Shown here: positions 6,007 to 13,309 of the stretch, piece by piece
Layout of the letters: each line of letters opens with the position of its first letter
How positions within the stretch are numbered: the first letter of the stretch is position 1
Assembly: GCA_013813185.1 (NCBI GenBank)
Contig: JACCSD010000075.1
Span: forward strand, 1 to 18,106
Reading direction: 5' to 3'
Length of the DNA: 18,106 nucleotides
Origin: Burkholderiaceae bacterium
GTDB taxonomy: Bacteria > Pseudomonadota > Gammaproteobacteria > Burkholderiales > Burkholderiaceae_F
Notes under the pieces: model-generated
The model's database searches: none
Seen by the model: the letters and a program-made list of their open reading frames with translations, nothing else
What the model was told of the DNA's origin: nothing
Made by a program: the position numbers and the translations under genes

Positions 6007-7043
6007 CGCAGCGTTTCACCGGCTCTCAACGGAACCACCGTTTTATCGGCAAACGGAAACTCGGCCGGCAGAGTCCATTCGGATCTCTTCAACGTAATCG
6101 TCTCCGCATTCCGCGGCAGCCCGTAAAAGTCCGGCCCGTTGAAAGACGCGAACGCTTCGAAGCGATCGAGCGCACCCGCTTCGTCGAAGGCTTCGACGTA
6201 CATCTCGAGCGCCGACGCCGCGGTGTAGCAACCCGCACAGCCACACGCCGCCTCCTTGTCGCCCTTGGCATGCGGAGCAGAATCGGTACCAAGAAAAAAT
6301 CGCGGGTTGCCACCCGCAGCTGCCGCCAACAGCGCTTGCCGATGGGTTTCGCGCTTCAGCACCGGCAAACAGTAGTAATGCGGATTCAAACCCGGCTGGC
6401 CGTCACCGCGCGAGAAAATGGAATTGCGGTTGAACAGCAGGTGGTGCGCCGTGATCGTGGCACCGAGCGCGTCATGCTCTTGCAACACAAAATCCACCGC
6501 CTCCTTCGTCGTGATGTGCTCGAAGACGATCTTGAGCCCCGGGAAGTCACGCCGCAGCGGATGCAGCACTTCGTCGATGAAAAGCCGCTCCCGATCGAAC
6601 ACGTCGACATCCCGGCGCGTCACTTCCCCGTGAATCAGCAATGGCATCCCCTGGCGCTGCATTGCCTCCAGCACGCGAGCGCAATTGCGCAGGTCGGTGA
6701 CGCCGGACTGCGAGTTGGTCGTGGCGCCCGCGGGATAGAGCTTCACTGCGTGCACGAGCCCGCTCTCGCGCGCGCGATCGATCTCATCCGGCGGCGTCGC
6801 ATCCGTCAGGTAGAGAGTCATCAACGGTTCGAAAGCCGAGCCCGCCGGCAGTGCCGCACTAATGCGGCGCTGATACTCGGCCGCCTGCGCGGTCGTCGTA
6901 ACCGGTGGCTTCAAATTTGGCATCACGATGGCGCGCGCGAACTGGCGTGCCGAGTGCGGCAGCACGGAGGCCATCGCCGCCCCGTCACGCAGATGCAAAT
7001 GCCAGTCGTCGGGTCGTGCGATGGTCAAGGAGTCAGCAATCAT
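5988..7043 (-). CDS. pyrC: Dihydroorotase, class II
   Basis: A 351-residue protein, close in length and sequence to E. coli PyrC. It is a cytoplasmic binuclear zinc amidohydrolase that interconverts N-carbamoyl-L-aspartate and L-dihydroorotate, the third step of de novo pyrimidine synthesis. Metal ligands are all present: H15 and H17 (DWHLHLRDG), the carboxylated lysine K101 (VKLYPAGATTNS), H138 (LIHGE), H176 (FEHITT) and D254 (GTDSAPH). The family ending AGETLRWK is complete. The ATG at 7043 lacks a Shine-Dalgarno, but a TGA-GATAAT extended -10-like box ends six bases upstream, so the message may be leaderless. It is first gene of the pyrC - DUF3025 - RHH operon and divergent from aceE. Confidence 0.97.
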   Translation of the reverse strand: MIADSLTIARPDDWHLHLRDGAAMASVLPHSARQFARAIVMPNLKPPVTTTAQAAEYQRRISAALPAGSAFEPLMTLYLTDATPPDEIDRARESGLVHAVKLYPAGATTNSQSGVTDLRNCARVLEAMQRQGMPLLIHGEVTRRDVDVFDRERLFIDEVLHPLRRDFPGLKIVFEHITTKEAVDFVLQEHDALGATITAHHLLFNRNSIFSRGDGQPGLNPHYYCLPVLKRETHRQALLAAAAGGNPRFFLGTDSAPHAKGDKEAACGCAGCYTAASALEMYVEAFDEAGALDRFEAFASFNGPDFYGLPRNAETITLKRSEWTLPAEFPFADKTVVPLRAGETLRWKLQS

Positions 7044-7046
7044 CGA

Positions 7047-7089
7047 GCGATTATCTCAGTCCGCTGCGCGTCGCCGGGTGGATAATCGC
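7047..7089. promoter_or_regulatory. Mirrored -10-like boxes of the pyrC/aceE divergent promoter
   Basis: GCGATTATC (7047-7055) and GATAATCGC (7081-7089) are a perfect 9-bp inverted repeat with a 25-base spacer. Read outward, each gives GATAATCGC, then three bases, then ATG. The -10-like GATAAT ends exactly six bases before the start codon of pyrC (minus) and of aceE (plus). The pyrC copy has TGA before it (extended -10). Neither side has a good -35 or any Shine-Dalgarno. The simplest reading is two leaderless promoters. A dimeric regulator site overlapping both is also possible. Confidence 0.55.
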
Positions 7090-7092
7090 CGC

Positions 7093-9759
7093 ATGAATTT
7101 CGACGACCTGGCGAAGCTGATTCCGAACGCCGCCTGGCGCCTGCGCGAGGACGATGCCGATCCGCTGGAAACGCGCGAATGGCTGGACGCGCTCGACACT
7201 TTGATCGACACCATTGGCCCCGAGCGCGCCACGTTTGTGCTGAAACAGCTGCTGCAGCATGCGCGAACGCGGCGCGTACCGCTGCCGCAGGTATTGAACA
7301 CGCCATATCTGAATACGATCTCGCTCGCGGATCAACCGCCGTTTCCGGGCAACCTCGAGATCGAGTCGCGTTTGAGCGCGCTGGTGCGGTGGAACGCGCT
7401 GGCGATGGTCGTGCGCGCCAACGCGGTGAGTTCCGAGCTCGGCGGTCATATTGCGAGCTATTCATCGGCCGCCGACTTGTTCGAAGTGGGCTTTAACCAC
7501 TTCTTTCGCGCGAGCTCGAACGAGTCGCGCGGTGACCTTGTCTACTTCCAACCGCATTCTTCTCCCGGCGTATATGCGCGCGCTTTTTTGGAAGGGCGAT
7601 TGAGCGCAGAACAGCTCGACCACTATCGTCGCGAGACCGGCGGAACAGGTCTGAGCTCGTATCCGCACCCATGGTTGATGCCGACCTTCTGGCAGTTCCC
7701 GACGGGCTCGATGGGAATCGGCCCGTTGTTCGCGATCTATAACGCGCGCTTCCTGCGTTATCTGCAGAACCGCGCGCTGCTCGATACGAGCGAACGCAAG
7801 GTATGGGCGTTCGTTGGTGATGGCGAAATGGACGAACCCGAATCGCTGGCGGGACTTTCGATTGCCGCGCGCGAAGGGCTCGACAACCTGATCTTCGTCG
7901 TCAATTGCAACTTGCAGCGACTCGATGGCCCGGTGCGAGGCAACGGTTCGATCATTCAGGAGCTCGAGGGGCTTTTTGCCGGCGCCGGTTGGAACGTGAT
8001 CAAGCTTTTGTGGGGATCCGACTGGGACCCGCTGTTCGCGCGCGATACGCAGATGCTGTTGCTGCGCGCGTTTCATGAGACGGTCGATGGTGAGTTTCAG
8101 ACGCTGTCGGCGACTGACGGCCGCTTTAACCGCGAACACTTTTTCAACAAATATCCGGAGCTCGCGCAGCTGACGTCGCATCTGTCCGACGAGGACATCG
8201 ACCGGCTGCGGCGTGGTGGTCACGATCCGATAAAAATCTATGCCGCTTATCACGCGGCATCGAATCATCGCGGCCAGCCGACCGTGATCCTGGCGAAGAC
8301 CAAGAAGGGCTACGGCATGGGCACGGCAGGACAGGGCCGCATGACCGGACATCAACAGAAGAAGCTCGACACGCACGCACTGCTCGAGTTTCGCGATCGC
8401 TTCGCGCTTCCACTGAGCGACGAGCAGGCCGAGCAGGTCGAATTCATCCGGCCGCCACTCGACAGTCCGGAGATGAAGTACCTGCACGCACGGAGGCACA
8501 AGCTCGGCGGATATCTGCCCGCGCGCGATGCGTCATGTCCGCCGCTCGCGACGCCCGACGCAGCGGCATTCGGGCGTTTCGCGCTCGAAGCGAACGGCAA
8601 GGAAATGTCGACCACGATGGCATTCGTGCGCATGCTTTCGGCCCTGCTGAAGGATCGTGAGTTAGGGGCGCGCATCGTGCCGATCATTGCCGACGAAGCA
8701 CGCACGTTCGGAATGGCCGACCTGTTTCGCACGGTCGGCATCTACTCGCCGGTCGGGCAGCTGTACGAACCTGAGGACAGTGCGCAGATCAGCTACTACA
8801 AGGAAGCCAAGAGCGGCCAAATCCTCGAGGAAGGTATCAACGAAGCAGGCGCGATCGCGTCGTGGGCCGCCGCAGGCACCAGCTATTCGACCAACGGCTT
8901 CACGATGCTACCGTTTTACATCTTCTATTCGATGTTCGGTTTTCAGCGAGTCGGCGATCTGCTGTGGGCGGCGGCCGATTCGCGCACGCGCGGTTTTCTG
9001 CTCGGCGCGACCGCTGGCCGCACAACGCTCTCCGGCGAAGGGTTGCAGCACCAGGACGGAACAAGCCACTTGATCGCGAGCACGATTCCGAACTGCCGCG
9101 CCTACGACCCGTGCTACGCGTATGAGCTGGCCTTGATCGTCGAGGACGGAATGCGGCGCATGCTGGCCGAACAGCAGGACTTGTTTTACTACGTCACTGT
9201 AATGAATGAGAACTACGCGCAACCCTCAATTCCGGAAGGTGCGCGAGAAGGCGTTCTACGCGGCATGTACCGCATCAGGGCGGCTCTCGACGCGAAAGTG
9301 CGTTTACTCGGCGCGGGCACGCTTCTGCGCGAAGCGCTGGCCGCTGCCGATCTGCTACAGAACGAGTTCGGCGTTGCAGCCGATGTTTACTCTGTGACCA
9401 GCTTCACGGAACTGCGGCGTGCCGCGAGCGAGTGCGGCCGCACCCCTCACCCGACCGCCGCGCCACAGTCCTCTTGGATCGAACAGCAACTTCCCGTGAA
9501 CGGAACGGCGGTCATCGCGGCCAGCGACTATGTCGCGGCCGTTCCGGATCTGATCCGCGCCTGGGTGAAAGACCGCTACGTCACGCTCGGCACGGACGGA
9601 TTCGGCCGTTCAGATACGCGCGCGGCGCTGCGCGAATATTTCGGGGTCGATCGCCGTTCGATCGCGTGGGCCGCGCTGAGAGCGATGGGCGACGATCGCG
9701 CTTGCAGCGCGGCAGAACGATGGCAGCTTGGGGATACGAATCCGCCCTGGCGCAAGTAG
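7093..9759 (+). CDS. aceE: Pyruvate dehydrogenase E1 component, homodimeric type
   Basis: An 888-residue protein (E. coli AceE is 887) matching that family along its full length. It catalyses ThDP-dependent decarboxylation of pyruvate and reductive acetylation of the E2 lipoyl groups. The ThDP/Mg motif is GDGEMDEPES at 242-251 with NCN at 271-273. The active-site His region is TGHQQKK, and the blocks SMFGFQR, GEGLQHQDG and LGTDGFGRSD are intact. The start is ATG at 7093; longer frames run into pyrC. The N-terminus is a little longer than that of E. coli. There is no Shine-Dalgarno, and GATAAT ends six bases upstream. No aceF, lpd or pdhR lies next to it, and a convergent peptidase gene follows after 44 bases, so it is probably monocistronic. 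Confidence 0.97.
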   Translation: MNFDDLAKLIPNAAWRLREDDADPLETREWLDALDTLIDTIGPERATFVLKQLLQHARTRRVPLPQVLNTPYLNTISLADQPPFPGNLEIESRLSALVRWNALAMVVRANAVSSELGGHIASYSSAADLFEVGFNHFFRASSNESRGDLVYFQPHSSPGVYARAFLEGRLSAEQLDHYRRETGGTGLSSYPHPWLMPTFWQFPTGSMGIGPLFAIYNARFLRYLQNRALLDTSERKVWAFVGDGEMDEPESLAGLSIAAREGLDNLIFVVNCNLQRLDGPVRGNGSIIQELEGLFAGAGWNVIKLLWGSDWDPLFARDTQMLLLRAFHETVDGEFQTLSATDGRFNREHFFNKYPELAQLTSHLSDEDIDRLRRGGHDPIKIYAAYHAASNHRGQPTVILAKTKKGYGMGTAGQGRMTGHQQKKLDTHALLEFRDRFALPLSDEQAEQVEFIRPPLDSPEMKYLHARRHKLGGYLPARDASCPPLATPDAAAFGRFALEANGKEMSTTMAFVRMLSALLKDRELGARIVPIIADEARTFGMADLFRTVGIYSPVGQLYEPEDSAQISYYKEAKSGQILEEGINEAGAIASWAAAGTSYSTNGFTMLPFYIFYSMFGFQRVGDLLWAAADSRTRGFLLGATAGRTTLSGEGLQHQDGTSHLIASTIPNCRAYDPCYAYELALIVEDGMRRMLAEQQDLFYYVTVMNENYAQPSIPEGAREGVLRGMYRIRAALDAKVRLLGAGTLLREALAAADLLQNEFGVAADVYSVTSFTELRRAASECGRTPHPTAAPQSSWIEQQLPVNGTAVIAASDYVAAVPDLIRAWVKDRYVTLGTDGFGRSDTRAALREYFGVDRRSIAWAALRAMGDDRACSAAERWQLGDTNPPWRK

Positions 9760-9803
9760 TGGAGGGCCAGCGGAGTGCGGGCCCTTGAGCTTGATACGGA
9801 CGG

Positions 9804-11828
9804 TTAACGCTTGCTCTTCGAGCCGATGTGCGTGTCGAGAAAGTCGATGATCTCGTTGTACAACTCGACATTGTTTTCCAGCTTGCCAAAGCCGTGCCCT
9901 TCGCCGGCCTTGATGATGACCTTCTTCGGCGGATTTCCGGTCCGTTCGAGCGCGCGGACCATTGCGTTTGTCTGCTCCAGCGGCGTCCGAATATCATCGG
10001 CGCCTGCGTAAACCAACACCGGCTGCTTTATCCGGTCGGCCAGATTGATCGGCGATACATCGCTCGGGTATCCCGACGGATCTTTCGCTCCGACTAACTC
10101 ATTGAAATGCGCCACGGCCGTTTTGCTATACGCGATATCTCCGGCAGGTGACGTCACGATCATCTTCCAGTCGCTCACCATCAGCCCGGAGATCCCGCAG
10201 CGAAATGTCTTTGGAAAGCGCGCGAGTGCCATCAATGTCGCATATCCGCCGTAGCTGCCCCCCGAAATGCAGATCCGATCGGCATCCGCAAAGCCTTGTT
10301 CGACGGCCCACTTCGCAGCGTCTTCGTGATCGTCGATCATTTGACGACCCATCGTGCCAAAACCAGAGTAGTAGATCTTGCCGCCAAACCCCGGCGTAGC
10401 GCGGAAGTTTGGGAGTACAACTGCGTAACCGCGCGCAGCGAGCAATTGGGCTTCCAGCACTCCGTAGCCACCTCCGAATCGATCCGCCCGAACCGCGGGA
10501 CCGCCATGTATGTGTAGAACAGTCGGAAGACGATCACCGGGTTTGTGTTCCTTCGGCAGGAAGTAGTACCCCGGAATTTCAAGTCCGTCGCGTGTCTTCA
10601 GTCGAAAGGCACGCTGTTCAACCAATTGACCTGGCTTGATCCAAGGGCGCGCGTCAAACAATTCCTCCATCGTCTTCTTTTCTTCATCCAACATAAACCA
10701 CTTGGTTGGCACAGTGTCCGAAAACGACGTGACCACCAAGCGCTTGCCATCCGGCGTTCGCGTAAATCCGTTTATCGTCCCGGGTAGCGCGCCGTCGATC
10801 ATGCGCTGCAACCTTGAATAAGCTTCGTCCGTCCACACCACCTCAGGCTTGTCTGCACGTACCGCATAGCCAACAATGTTGTCGGACTTCCAATCGCGGA
10901 TAACGCCCGGTACTCGATCGCCCGATGCGTCGGCACCAATATCGAAGCGCGGATGCTCGGCGACCAGTTCGCCCACCTTCTTCGCACTCGGGTCGTATCG
11001 GTAAATCGCCATCGTGTCGCGGCCGGCGTTGTACGCGACCTGCATCGTTTTGTTGTCGGCCTCGAACGTCAGAGGGATGAAGGTCGGCCCCTTTGCGCGG
11101 TCGTAACGAGTCAATTCTTGCCAAGAAGATTTGTCATCAGGCCGATACCAGACGATGAAAGTTTGTGTGTCGCGAACCCATGAAGTGACGACACGCGGCA
11201 CAAAATTTCGGTCGAGCAGCCAATTCAACGAGTACTCGGGCCGATCCGGTGTCAGCAACGTTGCACGACTTGTCCTGACGTTCAGCCGATAAAGGTCGTT
11301 TGAATCAGCACTGCGCATATTGCCCTGCGCGATGATTTCGTCATTCGAGTTCGGAAGTGTTCGATGAACCTCATATCCACGATGCAATTGATTGAACCCG
11401 CGAGATTCCTTGACCGTAGGTGAAAGCTTGCGACCGTCCTTGCCGTCCTTTGAAACCATAAAGAGGCCGCCCCCATCAAACTGCCCTGGGCCCGACGGCG
11501 AATTTAACTTTCCAAGCGAGTAAAGGATGTAGTCATTTCCGACCCAGGTGACGTCGAGTACATCGAAATCACTGAAGTTGGTTAGAGCGGTTCCCTTGCG
11601 GGTTTCCAAGTCGACGACGGCGAGGTTCATGCGGCCGTTAACCGGGATGGTCACGGCGAAGGACTTGCCATCGCGCGACAGCGTTGGACTTGCATACGCC
11701 GGCGGCCGTAGAAAGTCCTCCACACTCAACGGTTTCGGCGCAGTCGGCGTCGATCCCGTCTGTGCCTGTGCCAAAGCGCCAACTGAGCACAACAGAAGTG
11801 CAGCGCAGTACTTACCTGAACGGGACAT
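9804..11828 (-). CDS. Exported S9 family prolyl oligopeptidase-type peptidase
   Basis: A 674-residue serine peptidase of the dipeptidyl-peptidase/acylaminoacyl-peptidase type. An N-terminal signal peptide (about 1-23, cleavage near AQA-Q) is followed by a beta-propeller-like region (about 40-400) with repeats such as SPTLSRDGKSFAV and TRTPDGKRLVV. A C-terminal alpha/beta-hydrolase domain (about 405-674) carries Ser525 (GGSYGG), Asp612 (AGADDIRTP) and His645 (EGHGF), plus the oxyanion block HIHGGP. It should be periplasmic or secreted and cut short proline-containing or blocked peptides. The ATG at 11828 has TAGGGA about seven bases upstream. A weak promoter (-35 TTGTGT, 17-base spacer, -10 GATACA, at 11871 to 11843) may lie in the 111-base gap before it. 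Confidence 0.93.
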   Translation of the reverse strand: MSRSGKYCAALLLCSVGALAQAQTGSTPTAPKPLSVEDFLRPPAYASPTLSRDGKSFAVTIPVNGRMNLAVVDLETRKGTALTNFSDFDVLDVTWVGNDYILYSLGKLNSPSGPGQFDGGGLFMVSKDGKDGRKLSPTVKESRGFNQLHRGYEVHRTLPNSNDEIIAQGNMRSADSNDLYRLNVRTSRATLLTPDRPEYSLNWLLDRNFVPRVVTSWVRDTQTFIVWYRPDDKSSWQELTRYDRAKGPTFIPLTFEADNKTMQVAYNAGRDTMAIYRYDPSAKKVGELVAEHPRFDIGADASGDRVPGVIRDWKSDNIVGYAVRADKPEVVWTDEAYSRLQRMIDGALPGTINGFTRTPDGKRLVVTSFSDTVPTKWFMLDEEKKTMEELFDARPWIKPGQLVEQRAFRLKTRDGLEIPGYYFLPKEHKPGDRLPTVLHIHGGPAVRADRFGGGYGVLEAQLLAARGYAVVLPNFRATPGFGGKIYYSGFGTMGRQMIDDHEDAAKWAVEQGFADADRICISGGSYGGYATLMALARFPKTFRCGISGLMVSDWKMIVTSPAGDIAYSKTAVAHFNELVGAKDPSGYPSDVSPINLADRIKQPVLVYAGADDIRTPLEQTNAMVRALERTGNPPKKVIIKAGEGHGFGKLENNVELYNEIIDFLDTHIGSKSKR

Positions 11829-11939
11829 CTAGATTTCCCTACTGTATCTTGGCCGGGCGAACCGCACACAACGGCGCCCGTGGAGCGAGGACCTACTTAG
11901 CCCGCGAAATGTAGCGCAAGCGGTATACGCTTCCTCCCG

Positions 11940-13214
11940 CTACGGGATCAGGATTACCCGATAATCATTCACGTTGGTGCGCGTAGGACCGGTAACGATT
12001 AGGTGTCCGATAGCGCTGAAAAACCCGTAGGAGTCGTGGCGATCCAGCGCGGCACGTGCAGACGCGGCGGCTTCCTCGACCAAATTCGACGCTAGCCAAG
12101 CGCCTGCGTTGTCCTCGCTTCCGTCGATCCCGTCTGTGTCGCACGCCAGTGCGTAAACATCCGGCACTCGACCGAGCTCCGATGCCAGCGACAACAAAAA
12201 CTCCGTGCAGCGCCCTCCTCGGCCATTTTTCCGCTCCGACAGCGTCACTGTGCATTCGCCGCCCGAGATCAGCGCAACAGGCCGCGTGAACGGTTGGTTG
12301 TAAGCTCGAATTTCGCGCACTACTGCGGCGTAGACCCTGGCAACTTCACGCGCCTCACCCGTGACGGTATCACCCAACAAGACCGGGGTAATGCCAGCAG
12401 CGCGGAAGACCTCCGCCGCTGCCTCCAGCGAGCGATGCGCTGTTGCAATCACGCGGTTTTCCACTCGCTCGAACAGCGGATCGCCCGGTTTTGGTGTTTC
12501 GTTGGCGTCACCGCTAGCGCCGCGCCGCAACCAAGCGGATACGTCATCGGGTGCTGCAACTTCCCAGCGCGAAAATACGCCGAGCGCTTCAGCGTAGGTG
12601 CTCGGATCGGGCGCACAGGGGCCGGACGCGATGTCGGTCGGTGCGTCGCCGGTCACGTCCGAAATGATCAGAGCGAGAACGTGCGCGCCACGCGCAGCAG
12701 CGGCTGCGGCCAAACGGCCACCCTGGATCTGCGACAAGTGTTTGCGCACGACGTTCATCTCGCCAATCGGCGCACCACTGGCAAGCAGCGCGGCTGTCAT
12801 CGCTTTGAGCGCCGACATCGGTACGTCGGTCACAGGCAGGCTCAACAGGCTCGAGCCTCCGCCCGAGAGCAACACCAACAACAGCTCGTCGCGTTGCAGC
12901 TGTGAAACGATTCGCATAATGTCGCGCGCCGCGACTTCGCCGGCTTCGTCGGGCACCGGGTGCCCCGCTTCGACGACGCGAATGCGCTGGGTTGGCGCAC
13001 CGTGCGCATAGCGCGTGATGACCAATCCTTCGAGCGCAACGTCGGGCCAGGCACGCTCGACGGCAAGCGCCATACTGGCGGCTGCTTTGCCCGCGCCGAC
13101 AACGATCACGCGACCAGTGGGCGGCTGCGGCAAATGCGCCGCGACAACACGCAGAGGATCAGCGGCCGCCACCGCAGCGTCGAAACTTGCGCGCATTAAA
13201 TCAAGAGGATTCAC
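11940..13214 (-). CDS. Glycerate 2-kinase (GckA/TtuD, MOFRL family)
   Basis: A 424-residue protein of the type II glycerate kinase family, long misnamed hydroxypyruvate reductase TtuD. It phosphorylates D-glycerate to 2-phosphoglycerate with ATP. The N-terminal domain has GAGKAAASM (40-48), SGGGSSL (117-123), NVVRKHLSQIQGGRLA (154-169) and ISDVTGD (184-190). The C-terminal MOFRL domain has ISGGECTV (316-323), GRGGRCTEF (331-339), DTDGIDG (359-365) and GPTRTNVND (409-417). The frame starts at GTG 13214, which gives the usual family N-terminus; the first ATG is six codons later. No Shine-Dalgarno is evident. It lies 94 bases downstream of the spermidine-synthase-like gene, with a hairpin between, so it may or may not share its transcript. 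Confidence 0.93.
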   Translation of the reverse strand: MNPLDLMRASFDAAVAAADPLRVVAAHLPQPPTGRVIVVGAGKAAASMALAVERAWPDVALEGLVITRYAHGAPTQRIRVVEAGHPVPDEAGEVAARDIMRIVSQLQRDELLLVLLSGGGSSLLSLPVTDVPMSALKAMTAALLASGAPIGEMNVVRKHLSQIQGGRLAAAAAARGAHVLALIISDVTGDAPTDIASGPCAPDPSTYAEALGVFSRWEVAAPDDVSAWLRRGASGDANETPKPGDPLFERVENRVIATAHRSLEAAAEVFRAAGITPVLLGDTVTGEAREVARVYAAVVREIRAYNQPFTRPVALISGGECTVTLSERKNGRGGRCTEFLLSLASELGRVPDVYALACDTDGIDGSEDNAGAWLASNLVEEAAASARAALDRHDSYGFFSAIGHLIVTGPTRTNVNDYRVILIP

Positions 13215-13276
13215 GTCAAGCGAGGCGCATCGAGCGTTGAGCGGCGCCGACTACGGCGTCCGCCTCGATCGCGAGA

Positions 13277-13309
13277 AGCGAAGCCCGCGCGAAAACGTCC
13301 GGCTTCGCT
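13277..13309 (-). terminator. Hairpin at the 3' end of the spermidine-synthase-like gene
   Basis: AGCGAAGCC (13277-13285) and GGCTTCGCT (13301-13309) are a perfect 9-bp inverted repeat with a 15-base loop. It starts right at the leftward TGA stop (13309-13311). The minus strand continues with TTCTC rather than a full T run, so termination before the glycerate kinase gene may be partial. Confidence 0.45.

Noticed and set aside
5877..7085. 402-codon rightward open frame opposite pyrC
   Set aside because: It lies wholly opposite pyrC and part of the DUF3025 gene, with an Arg/Gln/His-rich composition typical of an antisense shadow.
7462..8499. 345-codon leftward open frame inside aceE
   Set aside because: It is antisense to the best-supported gene in the window and shows no family features.
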